From: Limosilactobacillus caecicola | Lineage (GTDB): Bacteria > Bacillota > Bacilli > Lactobacillales > Lactobacillaceae | Direction: 5' to 3' | Assembly (NCBI RefSeq): GCF_943192935.1 | Contig: NZ_CALPCI010000001.1 | Location: forward strand, 310,001-374,000 | Length of the DNA: 64,000 nt | Shown: positions 1-8,990 of the stretch, piece by piece | How positions within the stretch are numbered: the first letter of the stretch is position 1 | Layout of the letters: the number at the start of each line of letters is the position of its first letter | Position numbers and translations under genes: made by a program | Notes under the pieces: generated by a model | What the model was told of the DNA's origin: nothing | The model's input: only the letters and a program-made list of their open reading frames with translations | The model's database searches: none

Positions 1-27
1 ACCTGCTAAGCTCTTGTTAAATGCCAT
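1..27 (-). CDS. 5' end of a gene running off the window
   Basis: An ATG on the minus strand at 27..25 follows a GGAG ribosome site at 37-40, nine bases upstream. Nine codons are visible (MAFNKSLAG) before the window edge. It lies 24 bases after the stop of the YczE-like gene at 52-792 and is probably co-transcribed with it. Nothing can be said about function from nine residues. Confidence 0.6.
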
Positions 28-51
28 GATAATAATCTCCTTTATTTCCAA

Positions 52-792
52 TTAGTTACCAATATCCAAAGCTTGGTGATGCAGCTTCGGGAAAATATGC
101 CGGTCGGCCCAGCCAGTAATGGCCCCTTGGAATGCTAAAGCAAACAGGGTCCCTAACCCAAAGTTGTAAATACCACCCTGCATGATGGCCGCGATAATCG
201 CCATCACTGTCGGCGGAATATATGACATCCACATTGAAATGGATGCATTCCCATGACAGTAACGGAACCGGATGATTTGATACAAGTCATCCGCCGGGTG
301 CAGAACCAAGTTGACCCGTTGGTAAATCGAAATGGCAGTCCCGATAAAAGCCACCCCTAAGAAGTTAATCAAAACGTAGAGAATAACCATTGGTAACGAA
401 GTGGCGTCTGGCATAATCCGGTTAAAAATGTCGGAGAACCATTGAATGAAAATTGAAAATGGCAACATGAAAATAAAGTTACCACCAATTCGTTTCCAAT
501 CCCATTTATGCATCAAAATTGCGTTCAGGACTGAGGTCAACATCCCCAGCACCATGAAGGCCCAGAACAGGGTCATTGAATTATTACCCAACACGGCAAT
601 CCCCAAGTTATTTTCAGCAGCAGTCCAGTATGCTGAACCCAGGAATTGTGGGTGGACATGTGAACTAGTAACCAGCGTCAAAACATTCCCCATCGAGTTG
701 ATCACGATAGAAAAGGCAAAAAACGCCCAACTAGCTGTCAGGGAAATCGTCCGTTCTTGGACCTTCCCTTGGACAGGCGTTTGTTCATCCAT
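52..792 (-). CDS. YczE/YitT-like integral membrane protein
   Basis: Protein of 246 residues with about five to six hydrophobic segments (around residues 20-40, 70-90, 100-120, 135-160 and 190-215), so it sits in the cytoplasmic membrane. The pattern resembles the poorly characterised YczE/YitT membrane family; the substrate is unknown. The conserved block near residue 155 (ISIYQRVNLVLHPADDLYQI) recurs in a second protein at 33493-34164, so the window holds two paralogues. The start is preceded by GAGAGGAAG. Its promoter (TTGACA-17-TAAATT) carries an operator in the same register as that of the sucrose MFS gene at 57 kb, which suggests shared regulation. Family call is from memory of sequence pattern. 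Confidence 0.7.
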   Translation of the reverse strand: MDEQTPVQGKVQERTISLTASWAFFAFSIVINSMGNVLTLVTSSHVHPQFLGSAYWTAAENNLGIAVLGNNSMTLFWAFMVLGMLTSVLNAILMHKWDWKRIGGNFIFMLPFSIFIQWFSDIFNRIMPDATSLPMVILYVLINFLGVAFIGTAISIYQRVNLVLHPADDLYQIIRFRYCHGNASISMWMSYIPPTVMAIIAAIMQGGIYNFGLGTLFALAFQGAITGWADRHIFPKLHHQALDIGN

Positions 793-832
793 AGCTAACT
801 TCCTCTCTTTGTGAATGTGCTTACAAAGCTAT

Positions 833-861
833 AATTTACACTCTCTCGGAGGGGTTGTCAA
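833..861 (-). promoter_or_regulatory. Promoter of the YczE-like gene
   Basis: Minus-strand -35 TTGACA (856-861) and -10 TAAATT (833-838) are separated by exactly 17 bases. The gene starts about 40 bases downstream. Confidence 0.65.
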
Positions 862-871
862 ACGTTTCACA
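856..871. promoter_or_regulatory. 16-bp LacI-type operator, copy 1
   Basis: TGTCAAACGTTTCACA is a near palindrome centred on CG that covers the -35 box of the promoter at 833-861. Related sites are at 22160-22175, 26456-26471 and 57199-57214. Each half is one base longer than in a classical cre site. Confidence 0.6.
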
Positions 872-961
872 AAGATTTCACAAATTAATTTTCGTATGAC
901 CTAACGACGGTCCTCCAGGCGGCTGATTGACATTGAAAACGTTACACTTTTTAGTGATTCC

Positions 962-1615
962 TTATCCTTCATTAACTAGCGTAATCCGTTCTTGGTGGTG
1001 TTGTGGATCGACCACTTCACTGACTACTAATTTGGCCATCGTCCCGGAAGTTACTCGTGAAACATTGGCGGAGTTAAACAGTAATTCATCCTGACCCAGT
1101 TCATAATCGGTCGCTGGGCCTGATTCAAACGTCATTGCTGGTGAAATGCCAAGCCAGTCAGCATCATCCACGGTTTCCAAGAATTCTAGTTCCTTCAGTT
1201 GTTGCTTTGGCGTATTAATCCAGGTTTCAGCGTTCGGTAACTTGGCCAAGTCGTCAACTACCAGGTGGTTATCTTCACCGGTATGCAAACTTCCGGCACC
1301 CAGAATAAAGATAACCCGGATCTTGCCCTGCCGCGCCACATTGATTAATTTTTCGGCTAACTTGATTTGTTGATCGGCATTGGCAGGTGCCGTGCCAAAA
1401 GCGTCAATGATCACGTCGAACCGGGCTAATTCCGCGTCTGACAAGTTTAACACGTCTCCGGTAATCAATAGGTTTGCATCGTCACCCAGGACCTCCTTCG
1501 CCCGCTTTTCATTCCGGACAATCCCGATTACATCCAAATTGGAATCAGCACTCGCTAATTGATAAATGGCACTGCCGGCCATCCCACTAGCACCAATTAC
1601 ACCGACTTTTTTCAT
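962..1615 (-). CDS. NAD(P)-binding atypical SDR family oxidoreductase
   Basis: Protein of 217 residues with an N-terminal Rossmann motif GVIGASGMAGSAIYQ (residues 5-19), as in NAD(P)H-binding proteins of the YwnB/NmrA-like group. It lacks the classical YxxxK motif of catalytic SDR enzymes. The length fits the family. Substrate unknown; members are often redox sensors or small quinone/flavin-type reductases. Start chosen at ATG after GGAAGGATT. It appears monocistronic, with a TATAAT -10 at 1651-1656. Confidence 0.75.
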   Translation of the reverse strand: MKKVGVIGASGMAGSAIYQLASADSNLDVIGIVRNEKRAKEVLGDDANLLITGDVLNLSDAELARFDVIIDAFGTAPANADQQIKLAEKLINVARQGKIRVIFILGAGSLHTGEDNHLVVDDLAKLPNAETWINTPKQQLKELEFLETVDDADWLGISPAMTFESGPATDYELGQDELLFNSANVSRVTSGTMAKLVVSEVVDPQHHQERITLVNEG

Positions 1616-1650
1616 GATAATCCTTCCTTTCTAATCTTGATCTGTAATTT

Positions 1651-1708
1651 ATTATAATCAATTCACTCATTCCAAGATTCCCAGACGTGGAATAAATTTA
1701 CGTTCCAC
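1651..1708 (-). promoter_or_regulatory. Promoter region of the SDR gene with an inverted repeat
   Basis: A minus-strand TATAAT (1651-1656) lies 36 bases before the start codon; no convincing -35 is seen at 17 bases. An inverted repeat GTGGAA...TTCCAC occupies 1687-1708 just upstream, a plausible regulator site. Confidence 0.4.
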
Positions 1709-1711
1709 ACC

Positions 1712-1744
1712 AAAAAAGCCCCTTGCACTGCGTCGATGCAAGGG
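1712..1744 (-). terminator. Terminator left from the lost alcohol dehydrogenase gene
   Basis: Stem CCCTTGCA (1720-1727) with TGCAAGGG (1737-1744), followed on the minus strand by six T residues (1712-1717). It lies downstream of the dehydrogenase relic at 1781-1897. Confidence 0.7.
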
Positions 1745-1780
1745 ACGATATTATTTCTAAAGGAGGAATGTTGAAGTGAA

Positions 1781-1897
1781 CTAGTCACCCGATTTGTAAT
1801 CCTTGACTTCAGAACCAACCTTTTCAACGATCCCTGACCCTTCGTGGCCTAAGATAATTGGGAGTGGATGTAAGAGATTTCTAGGAACGATTAAGAA
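1781..1897 (-). pseudogene. Relic of a zinc-dependent alcohol dehydrogenase
   Basis: The minus strand encodes about 38 codons including [20 protein letters not shown], the GHE-type zinc-site block of medium-chain alcohol dehydrogenases, ending in KSGD followed directly by a stop. In intact enzymes the chain runs on for about 280 more residues. Upstream codons ([10 protein letters not shown]) stay in frame until the terminator of the MMPL gene. The fragment sits between two minus-strand terminators with no start codon, so it is a deletion remnant rather than a gene. Confidence 0.75.
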
Positions 1898-1926
1898 AAA
1901 CTGCCTCATCAGTGTTGATGAGACAG
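1896..1926 (-). terminator. Terminator of the MMPL exporter gene
   Basis: Eleven-base stem CTGCCTCATCA (1901-1911) and TGATGAGACAG (1916-1926) with a 4-base loop and a T-run on the minus strand (1896-1900). It lies 15 bases after the stop codon. Confidence 0.8.
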
Positions 1927-1940
1927 TTGACTTAATTTAA

Positions 1941-4352
1941 TTAAACTTTCTTTTCACCATCTTGGTCATGGAAAGTCGACTTAAGCGGGTAGGTCAGGTG
2001 AATCGTGCTTGGAATTACTAGTGGAATGATAATTACCAAAATGATTAACCCAATGATGACCGTCATTGCCACTTCAATCAGGGTTGGAATGCCGGACGGG
2101 ATCAAGGCCGCAAAGGTTCCACCTAAAATGATAGCTGCAGAGGTTACCACCGTCCCGATCACAGCGGAAGCCCGGATAATCCGTTCCGTTGGCAGGAGCT
2201 TGTACTGGTCATAATTCCGGTAGCGCATCGCCAGGAAGATATTGTAATCTACCCCAAGGGCTAGCAGCATGATAAAGCTGAAGAACGGCGTATTCCAAGT
2301 CAACATTGACCGACCCAGGATCCAATGTGTCAAGACATGGGTGATGGATAATGATGCCAGGTAAGCTGTAACCAGTGTTCCAATAATGTACAGTGGTTGA
2401 AGAAGTGACCGGGTCACAAAGATCAGGGCCAGACCGATACCGACAACCATGATGATGGCCGTCCGCAAGAAGTCGCCACCGGCAACGTTCTTCGTATCCG
2501 CGATCTTGGAGGATTGCCCACCAACGGCTACTTTGGCCTTACCAAGGTTCGTGCCCTTGAGAGAGTACTTTGCAATCTTAGTAATTTGGTGAATGGCCTT
2601 CGTCGAACGGGTGTTACTTGGGTTCGACTTCAAAACGACCGTAATCTTGGCAATCTTTTTGTTGTCAGACAAGTACGTGTTCACAGATTGTTGGATCTGA
2701 GCATTAGCCATTTCTGATTGTGGCAGGTAGAAAGTTTGCGCTGCGGCAGACTTTTGTAAACCAGTCAGGTATTGCGAGCCAGCCTGGAGCCCACTATCTA
2801 ATTGTCCTAAGCCCTGCATCATCTGACTACTTTGTTGGGCAGCTTGTTGTTGCTCACTTTGCTGCATACCACTTTGCATTTGTGACATGCTGGAAGTGGC
2901 GGTGCCTAATTGCCCCGTTAATTGGGCCAGTTGATTATTAACGTACAACTGACTGACCTTGGAGCCAGCTGGCTGGGTCACGGAAGCTACGGTTTGGACG
3001 TCGCTATTCTTCTTTAATTGATCGGTTAACCGGTCAATCAACAGCAGGTCCCGTTCATTATCTAACTTGTGGTTGGCCCGCAGATAGATCGTAACGGGTT
3101 CGGCCGTCCCTTTGGAGAAGTGGTCTTCCACAACCAACAGTCCCTTCTTAGACGGCGTTGAGTTGCTAATTTCTGCAGCGTCATCATAGTTGAGGTGGTT
3201 TTGGTAAGACAAGCCAATTGGCAATAGAATCACGAACACCAGAACCAGTGAAATGATTGGGTGGGCGACTGACGAGGTGGCCAACTTATGCCAGAATTTG
3301 TTAGGATTTTCTCCCACAAATTTCTTTTCTGGCCAGAACATCTTTTTACCAAAGATCGCCATAAAGAATGGGTTTAAGGTTAGCAGTACGACAAGCAGCA
3401 CCGCGACCCCAACGGCCACCCCGACGGCAGATTGGTAAATCGAGAACTTCGCTAATGCTAACGAAGTAAACCCAATCAGGATAGATGAACCAGAATACAA
3501 AATCGTCCGACCGGCACTATGTTGGGCATCATGAGTGGCTTCCCACTTATCCATACCGTTACCGAGGTTTTCCTTGAACTTATTGTAGAGCAGGATATTA
3601 TAGTCCGTCCCGATCCCGAAAAGAACAATTACCATGAAGACCTGGGTAAAATTAGAAAATGGAAAGTTGAAATGCTTCACCAAATTCGTCACAATGCTGA
3701 ACGAAGTCATGAATGAAACCCCGACCGTTAACAGTGAGATCAACGGCGTAATTGGTGACCGGAAGACCAACAAGAGGACAATGAAAATGAAAATAACGGA
3801 AATGAGTTCTGTCTTCTTAATTCCTTGTTGGATTGCTTCGGAAAAGTCATCATTCAAGACGTCCGCACCAGTGACGTAAGTTTTGATCCCACTGGTTTTG
3901 ATGGCACTCGTTAACTGCTTATTAACGTGATTAATCGTCCCGTGCTTTTTGCTAACGTACAGTTGGACAATCTGGGTCGAACCATCCTTTGAAATTAATT
4001 GTTTCTTGGTGGCCGCATTATCCTGGGGCGCCAACATGCTCTTGATCCCATAACGACTCTGGTGTTGCTGCAACTTATTGATTGTCGCCTGCACCTTCGC
4101 CTGCTGAGCTTTCGTCATCGAATGGTCACCGTTATTAAAAACGGCAACGACTTGATACGAATTGCCCTGGTGGTGTCCCCAATGATTTTCTTGGATATTC
4201 TCCGCAATTTGGCTCTGGGCACTCGCTGGCAAATTGACGGCTGAATGATCACGCGTCAGTTGGTTAACGTTAGGAAATGATACTAAGGCAATCACTAGAA
4301 TGATGACCCACGCAATCAATGAGAACACGTGATTTTGCACAAATTTTTTCAC
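1941..4352 (-). CDS. MMPL/RND-superfamily membrane exporter
   Basis: Protein of 803 residues with two repeated halves. Each half has a membrane helix at its start, an extracytoplasmic domain and five to six clustered helices (about 185-335 and 640-790). The repeated motif GIGTDYNILLYNKF / ALGVDYNIFLAMRY is typical of MMPL proteins. A Gln-rich, probably coiled segment lies near residues 490-540. Gram-positive members export lipids, surfactants or antimicrobials by proton antiport; the substrate here is unknown. Start is GTG after AAAGGAG. The promoter region upstream carries several inverted repeats, but no regulator gene is adjacent. Confidence 0.85.
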   Translation of the reverse strand: MKKFVQNHVFSLIAWVIILVIALVSFPNVNQLTRDHSAVNLPASAQSQIAENIQENHWGHHQGNSYQVVAVFNNGDHSMTKAQQAKVQATINKLQQHQSRYGIKSMLAPQDNAATKKQLISKDGSTQIVQLYVSKKHGTINHVNKQLTSAIKTSGIKTYVTGADVLNDDFSEAIQQGIKKTELISVIFIFIVLLLVFRSPITPLISLLTVGVSFMTSFSIVTNLVKHFNFPFSNFTQVFMVIVLFGIGTDYNILLYNKFKENLGNGMDKWEATHDAQHSAGRTILYSGSSILIGFTSLALAKFSIYQSAVGVAVGVAVLLVVLLTLNPFFMAIFGKKMFWPEKKFVGENPNKFWHKLATSSVAHPIISLVLVFVILLPIGLSYQNHLNYDDAAEISNSTPSKKGLLVVEDHFSKGTAEPVTIYLRANHKLDNERDLLLIDRLTDQLKKNSDVQTVASVTQPAGSKVSQLYVNNQLAQLTGQLGTATSSMSQMQSGMQQSEQQQAAQQSSQMMQGLGQLDSGLQAGSQYLTGLQKSAAAQTFYLPQSEMANAQIQQSVNTYLSDNKKIAKITVVLKSNPSNTRSTKAIHQITKIAKYSLKGTNLGKAKVAVGGQSSKIADTKNVAGGDFLRTAIIMVVGIGLALIFVTRSLLQPLYIIGTLVTAYLASLSITHVLTHWILGRSMLTWNTPFFSFIMLLALGVDYNIFLAMRYRNYDQYKLLPTERIIRASAVIGTVVTSAAIILGGTFAALIPSGIPTLIEVAMTVIIGLIILVIIIPLVIPSTIHLTYPLKSTFHDQDGEKKV

Positions 4353-4395
4353 TTCTCTTGCGACTCCTTTACTAATATTTCATGTATTTCGTGGC

Positions 4396-4498
4396 TTGAA
4401 TGTTGAATGCCATTACATTCAAATTCACAACAGTGAAGAGCATAACACGCTGTCACTGTTGCTTCAATCTACAAATTGAGACGATTGTCCCAATTTGT
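4396..4498 (-). promoter_or_regulatory. Promoter of the MMPL gene with three inverted repeats
   Basis: Minus-strand -35 TTGAAG (4462-4467) and -10 TATGCT (4439-4444), 17 bases apart. A dyad ACAAATTGAGAC-N4-GTCCCAATTTGT (4471-4498) abuts the -35 box. A second dyad CAACAGTGA/TCACTGTTG (4428-4436, 4453-4461) flanks the -10 box. A third, TTGAATG/CATTCAA (4403-4409, 4416-4422), lies in the leader. The first resembles TetR-type operators in size. Confidence 0.6.
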
Positions 4499-4502
4499 GC
4501 AC

Positions 4503-4537
4503 AAAAAAAGCATGGTCGATTAGGACCATGCCTTTTT
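4503..4537 (-). terminator. Phosphoketolase terminator
   Basis: Perfect 8-bp stem GCATGGTC/GACCATGC (4510-4517, 4524-4531) flanked by A7 and T5 runs, so it could stop transcription from either side. Confidence 0.85.
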
Positions 4538-4568
4538 GCGATTTAAAACGCGAAACGTTAGGTAGTTA

Positions 4569-6968
4569 TTACTTTAAAGTCTTCCATACCCAGTTTTCAA
4601 CTTCTGGAAGATCCTTACCTTCGTCACGAATGTATTGGTTGTGCTTTGCAACCATGTCATCCATCTTTTGAGCGAAGGAAGCAGCCTTTTGTTCGTAACC
4701 CTTAACGTTCAGGATAGCATCCTTAGCTAAGTGGTAACGATCAAGTTCGTTCAAGACACGCATGTCGAATGGCGTGGTGATATCACCATTTTCACGGTAA
4801 CAATGAACGTGAAGGTTGTGGTTGTGACGTGGGAAGAAGAGTGATTGGATCATGTCTTCGAAACCGTGCCATGCAAAGATTACAGGAGCATCAGTAGTGA
4901 AGTAACGATCGAATTCTTCGTCAGAAAGACCTTCTGGGTTCTTTTCAAGCGTCATCAACTTCATGATGTCAACAACGTTGATGTAACGAATCTTCAATTC
5001 TGGGAAGCTTTCGTGAAGAAGGCTGATAGCAGCAAGAGCTTCTTCAGTAGGTTCAGTACCAGCAGAAGCGAAGACAACATCTGGGTCAGCGTCTTGGTCA
5101 GTTGAAGCCCAGTCAACGTACATCAAGCCGTTCTTAGCAAGTTCAGTAGCTTCGTCAATGGAGAACCATTGTGCACGTGGGTGCTTAGAAGTTACGAAGA
5201 TGTTGATGCATTCACGGTTGCGGAATGCAACATCAGAAATAGCCATCAGTGAGTTGGTATCAGCTGGAAGGTATTCCTTAACTAAGTCTGGACGTTCCTT
5301 TTCGTAAAGGTGAGTCAACAGACCTGGATCTTGGTGAGTGTAACCGTTGTGGTCTTGTTGGAAGACAGTTGAAGTATCAACAAAGTTCAGTGCTGGGTAG
5401 TCATGACGCCAGTACATTTCCTTAGCCTTCCGTAACCACTTCATGTGTTGAGTCAACATTGAGTCAACAACCCGACCAAATGATTCATAAGTTGCGAAGA
5501 AACCGTGACGACCAGTCAGAGTGTAACCTTCAAGCCAACCTTCAGCTTGGTGTTCTGAAAGTTGTGAGTCGATCATCCGACCAGAGCGGTTCATGTTTTC
5601 ATCGTTTGGTTCATGAATGTCCTCCATCCATTGACGCTTTTGATCGTCAAGGATTGCGTAGAGACGGTTAGACTTGGATTCGTCAGGACCGAAACCACGG
5701 AAGTTGTTAGGGTTCAATTCAGCAACCTTGTTCAGGTACTTACCCCATTCGATCATGTCTTGCTTTACAACAGAACCTGGAGTCTTAACATCCACAGAAA
5801 ATTCACGGTAGTCTGGGAGGACTAATGGCTTAGGATCGATACCACCGTTGGTGATAGGGTTCATAGCCATCCGCTTGTCGCCCTTAGGAGTAGTCATCGT
5901 AACTGCTTCTACTGGGTGACCATCTTCGTCGAATAATTCTTCAGGCTTGTATGACTTCATCCAGTCAACAAGCATGTCCTTGTGTTCCATGTCATCTTGT
6001 GATACCGGAATAGGAATTTGGTGAGCACGGAATGAGTTTTCGATTGGGTTACCGTCAAGATCCTTCTTAGGACCAGTCCAACCCTTAGGAACACGGAAGA
6101 TGATCATTGGCCATTGTGGTAATGAGTCATCATTGTTTTCACGAGCGTTCTTTTGGATAGCCTTGATTTCTTCAATGGCCTTGTCCATAACCTTAGCCAT
6201 TTCTTCGTGGACTTCCATGTGAGGCTTCAAACCATCAAATTCGCCATCAGTGTAAGCTGAAACGAAGTATGGCTTCCAGCCCATACCTTCGAAGTACTTA
6301 GTAAGTTCTTCATTAGTCATCCGAGAAACGATGGTTGGGTTAGAAATCTTGAAACCGTTGATTTGAAGGATTGGTAATACGGCACCATCCTTGATTGGGT
6401 TGATGAACTTGTCTGAGAACCATGAAGCAGCCAATGGGCCAGTTTCAGCTTCCCCGTCACCAATTTCAACAGCGGCGATAACGTCAGGGTTATCTAAGAT
6501 AGCACCAACACCGTGGGAAAGGGAGTAACCTAATTCCCCACCTTCGTGGATGGAACCTGGAGTTTCAGGGGCAGCGTGTGAAGCAGTACCACCTGGGAAT
6601 GAGAAGTGCTTGAACAGCTTAGCCATACCCTTAACATCTTGAGTGTAGTCAGGGTAAATTTCAGTGTATGAACCATCCAAGTATGAGTTGTTAACCATTA
6701 CTTGGCCACCGTGACCGGAACCTTCAATGTAGAACATGTCCAGGTCGTACTTCTTGATGACACGGTTTAAGTGTGCGTAAATGAAGTTTTGAGGAACAAT
6801 CGTACCCCAGTGACCAATTGGCTTAGGCTTAACGTCCTTAGCCTCTAATTCACGACGTAACAGTGGGTTGTGCATTAAGAACAGCGTACCAACTGAAAGG
6901 TAGTTGGCAGCACGCCAGTAAGCATCAACATTTTCCAAGTATTGCTTGGAATCGTAATCTACTGTCAT
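4569..6968 (-). CDS. xfp: Xylulose-5-phosphate/fructose-6-phosphate phosphoketolase
   Basis: Central enzyme of heterofermentative catabolism: thiamine-diphosphate-dependent cleavage of xylulose 5-phosphate (or fructose 6-phosphate) with phosphate into acetyl phosphate and glyceraldehyde 3-phosphate (or erythrose 4-phosphate). The 799-residue length matches the family. Visible blocks include IEGSGHGGQ (near 85), the diphosphate-binding [11 protein letters not shown] (near 170) and a YTHQDPG block in the C-terminal half. The start is the ATG at 6968, with AAGGAG 11 bases upstream; an in-frame GTG at 6980 overlaps that ribosome site. Monocistronic, with a strong promoter at 7052-7079. Confidence 0.97.
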   Translation of the reverse strand: MTVDYDSKQYLENVDAYWRAANYLSVGTLFLMHNPLLRRELEAKDVKPKPIGHWGTIVPQNFIYAHLNRVIKKYDLDMFYIEGSGHGGQVMVNNSYLDGSYTEIYPDYTQDVKGMAKLFKHFSFPGGTASHAAPETPGSIHEGGELGYSLSHGVGAILDNPDVIAAVEIGDGEAETGPLAASWFSDKFINPIKDGAVLPILQINGFKISNPTIVSRMTNEELTKYFEGMGWKPYFVSAYTDGEFDGLKPHMEVHEEMAKVMDKAIEEIKAIQKNARENNDDSLPQWPMIIFRVPKGWTGPKKDLDGNPIENSFRAHQIPIPVSQDDMEHKDMLVDWMKSYKPEELFDEDGHPVEAVTMTTPKGDKRMAMNPITNGGIDPKPLVLPDYREFSVDVKTPGSVVKQDMIEWGKYLNKVAELNPNNFRGFGPDESKSNRLYAILDDQKRQWMEDIHEPNDENMNRSGRMIDSQLSEHQAEGWLEGYTLTGRHGFFATYESFGRVVDSMLTQHMKWLRKAKEMYWRHDYPALNFVDTSTVFQQDHNGYTHQDPGLLTHLYEKERPDLVKEYLPADTNSLMAISDVAFRNRECINIFVTSKHPRAQWFSIDEATELAKNGLMYVDWASTDQDADPDVVFASAGTEPTEEALAAISLLHESFPELKIRYINVVDIMKLMTLEKNPEGLSDEEFDRYFTTDAPVIFAWHGFEDMIQSLFFPRHNHNLHVHCYRENGDITTPFDMRVLNELDRYHLAKDAILNVKGYEQKAASFAQKMDDMVAKHNQYIRDEGKDLPEVENWVWKTLK

Positions 6969-7024
6969 TGTAATAAACACTCCTTCTATAAAGAAATAAC
7001 TACGTATTCGACTATGTAACGCAT

Positions 7025-7045
7025 CGTAAATCTCATCAATTTACG
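7025..7045. promoter_or_regulatory. Dyad at the phosphoketolase transcription start
   Basis: CGTAAAT-N7-ATTTACG lies 7 bases downstream of the -10 box, where a repressor or a 5' hairpin would act. Confidence 0.45.
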
Positions 7046-7051
7046 ACTATT

Positions 7052-7079
7052 ATGATAAAGCATTTTAGCAAAAAGTCAA
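7052..7079 (-). promoter_or_regulatory. Phosphoketolase promoter
   Basis: Minus-strand -35 TTGACT (7074-7079) and -10 TATCAT (7052-7057) with a 16-base spacer in an AT-rich context. The leader is about 80 bases. Confidence 0.65.
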
Positions 7080-7176
7080 CCTTTTTAGAAATTGATACGG
7101 TCCAATTTTTAGAAATCTGTATTCCTTGTCTCCCAAGGGATTTGAAAGTTACTGAACACAAAAAATTCCTTTTTAC

Positions 7177-7216
7177 ACAAAAAGAACACGGAATTGTAAC
7201 ATTCTTCCGTGTTCTT
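7177..7216 (-). terminator. Terminator after the HAD phosphatase gene
   Basis: Twelve-base stem AAGAACACGGAA (7182-7193) and TTCCGTGTTCTT (7205-7216), followed by T residues on the minus strand. It would end the gluconate operon. Confidence 0.8.
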
Positions 7217-7223
7217 AAAACAT

Positions 7224-7874
7224 TTAATCTTGATCTAATGGTAATAATTCTAGTGGTGCATCAATTAAGTAGGTTGGGTGTTCACGTTTGAGGCTTTCAA
7301 CATCAAAGGCATCCCAGGTGACTCCACAAGTCTGCACGCCGGCGGCTTTACCCATTTGTAAATCGTAACGGGCATCACCGATCATCACACTATCTTCCTT
7401 TTGGAGTTGGTACTTATCGAGGAGCAATAAAATGCCATCTGGAGCCGGTTTGTAGTGGTCCACCTGATCACAACCGACAACATCTTTGAAGTAGTGGCGG
7501 ATCTTCAAATTATTGAGATTCCGGTCAACCGCATCGGTTTGCTTGCTGGAAACGATGAACAGGTTTTTATGGCGTTGGGTTAACTTATCCAGCATTGCTT
7601 GGATCCCTGGATATAACTTAGTAGATTCCAATTCGTAATCGCTGTAAACTTCGCGGAAACGGTCCACGACCTTTTGTGTTTGGGCCTGATCTAACGGTTC
7701 TGCAGCCATTTTAGGAAATGAAACTTCGGCCGGAATCCCCATGAAGTCCAAGATCTCGTCGGTCGTTGGCACGGTTAAACCGTTGTCCTGAAATGCCTGT
7801 TTCGTTGCTTTAACGGAAGCATCGCCCGAACTCGCGAGCGTTTTATCAAAGTCAAAGAAATAATTTAATAACAT
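7224..7874 (-). CDS. HAD-family phosphatase (phosphoglycolate phosphatase-like)
   Basis: Protein of 216 residues with the four HAD motifs: DFDKT (residues 8-12, with Lys where Gly is common), VSSK near 118, KPAPDG near 152 and GDARYD near 177. A helical cap lies between motifs I and II (subfamily IA). It should remove phosphate from a small metabolite; the substrate cannot be read from sequence. It lies 67 bases downstream of the LacI regulator gene with no terminator between, so it may be the last gene of the gluconate operon. Ribosome site AGGAGGG. Confidence 0.85.
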   Translation of the reverse strand: MLLNYFFDFDKTLASSGDASVKATKQAFQDNGLTVPTTDEILDFMGIPAEVSFPKMAAEPLDQAQTQKVVDRFREVYSDYELESTKLYPGIQAMLDKLTQRHKNLFIVSSKQTDAVDRNLNNLKIRHYFKDVVGCDQVDHYKPAPDGILLLLDKYQLQKEDSVMIGDARYDLQMGKAAGVQTCGVTWDAFDVESLKREHPTYLIDAPLELLPLDQD

Positions 7875-7941
7875 GTTGCCCTCCTATAGCAATGCGTGCA
7901 ATTGTCACCATTATTTTAGCATGCCCTTTTCTAATGCCAAA

Positions 7942-8943
7942 CTAGATTGACGGTTTATCCACCATCGTAACTGGCAAGATGGTCGTACTATCCACCGTTG
8001 TATGATGATTAATCTGATTTAGCAATTGCCGAGCGGCAACGTTACCCATTAATTCCATATCCTGTCGCATGAGGTAAATACCATCTTGGACGTAACGGGA
8101 CCAATTCCAATCATCGAAACTAACCAAGCCAACATCCTGGGGAAACTTGATTTGTAAATCTTTTAGGATGTCTAAAATTTCAAAGAGAACCGGGCCCATC
8201 AACGAAATGATCACCGTTTTGCCAGGTAATTGGTTCACCATCTGAAATAATTCCTTTCGCAGCCACTGCCGGTCATGACCACGCGTTTCTAAATTGTGAT
8301 AGCTCAAGCCATAATCATCCGCGGTGGCCTTTAGCCCCGCAATCCGCGGAATTTGCCCGGAAGCTTCTGCAAAGTGGGCGCTCACCGTCAAAATGTTGGA
8401 ATAGTCTTTTTGATGCAAGATCTGTCCTAAGCGGTAACAAGCATCCTGATTAGCACTGGTCACTTTACCAACATTCAAGGGGTGATCTCCTACCTCACGA
8501 TCGACCAACACTAATGGTGTTTCCCGCTGAAGACATTCTTCAAATTGAGCAAAATGGATTGAATCCGGCTGAACGATAATTCCATCGGCTTGTAGTTCAT
8601 ATAACCTTTGTAGCGAGCGACGTTCAATCACCGTACTGTTGTTGGTATTCATTAATATAATGTCATACCCAGCTGGTTGCAAAATATCGTCAATCCCCTT
8701 TGCCAACAACGTAGAGAAGGTATTACCAATGTCCCCAACTAAGACGCCGACAGCATGGGATTGCCCTTGTCGCAAACGCCGGGCTGAGGCAGCTGGAATA
8801 TAATTCAACCGTTTGATCGTTTCTTCAATTTTTTGTTTAGTTGCCGGTCCCATTTTGGAATACTTACCATTAAGACAGCGAGAGACCGTGGTAACTGAGA
8901 CGCCGGCTTCTTTGGCAACTTGTGAGATCGTTGGCCGCTTCAT
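7942..8943 (-). CDS. LacI-family regulator of the gluconate operon
   Basis: Protein of 333 residues with an N-terminal LacI helix-turn-helix (TISQVAKEAGVSVTTVSRCL, residues 4-23), a hinge helix (ASARRLRQGQ) and a periplasmic-binding-protein-like effector domain. Its position after gntK, gntP and an SDR gene suggests control of gluconate use, with gluconate or its phosphate as the likely effector (inference). The start is the ATG at 8943, with GAAGGGTGG eight bases upstream; an in-frame GTG at 8955 overlaps that site. It is the second of two LacI-type genes in the window. Confidence 0.88.
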   Translation of the reverse strand: MKRPTISQVAKEAGVSVTTVSRCLNGKYSKMGPATKQKIEETIKRLNYIPAASARRLRQGQSHAVGVLVGDIGNTFSTLLAKGIDDILQPAGYDIILMNTNNSTVIERRSLQRLYELQADGIIVQPDSIHFAQFEECLQRETPLVLVDREVGDHPLNVGKVTSANQDACYRLGQILHQKDYSNILTVSAHFAEASGQIPRIAGLKATADDYGLSYHNLETRGHDRQWLRKELFQMVNQLPGKTVIISLMGPVLFEILDILKDLQIKFPQDVGLVSFDDWNWSRYVQDGIYLMRQDMELMGNVAARQLLNQINHHTTVDSTTILPVTMVDKPSI

Positions 8944-8990
8944 CAGTTTAACCACCCTTCAAAATTAGTTACTGTCTAATATTCTACCAG

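Noticed and set aside
931-945. cre-like TGAAAACGTTACA
   Set aside because: One base short of the cre spacing, and it lies between genes with no promoter next to it.
4845-5825. Plus-strand open frames across the phosphoketolase gene
   Set aside because: Antisense shadows of a highly biased coding sequence; no start signals or family similarity.
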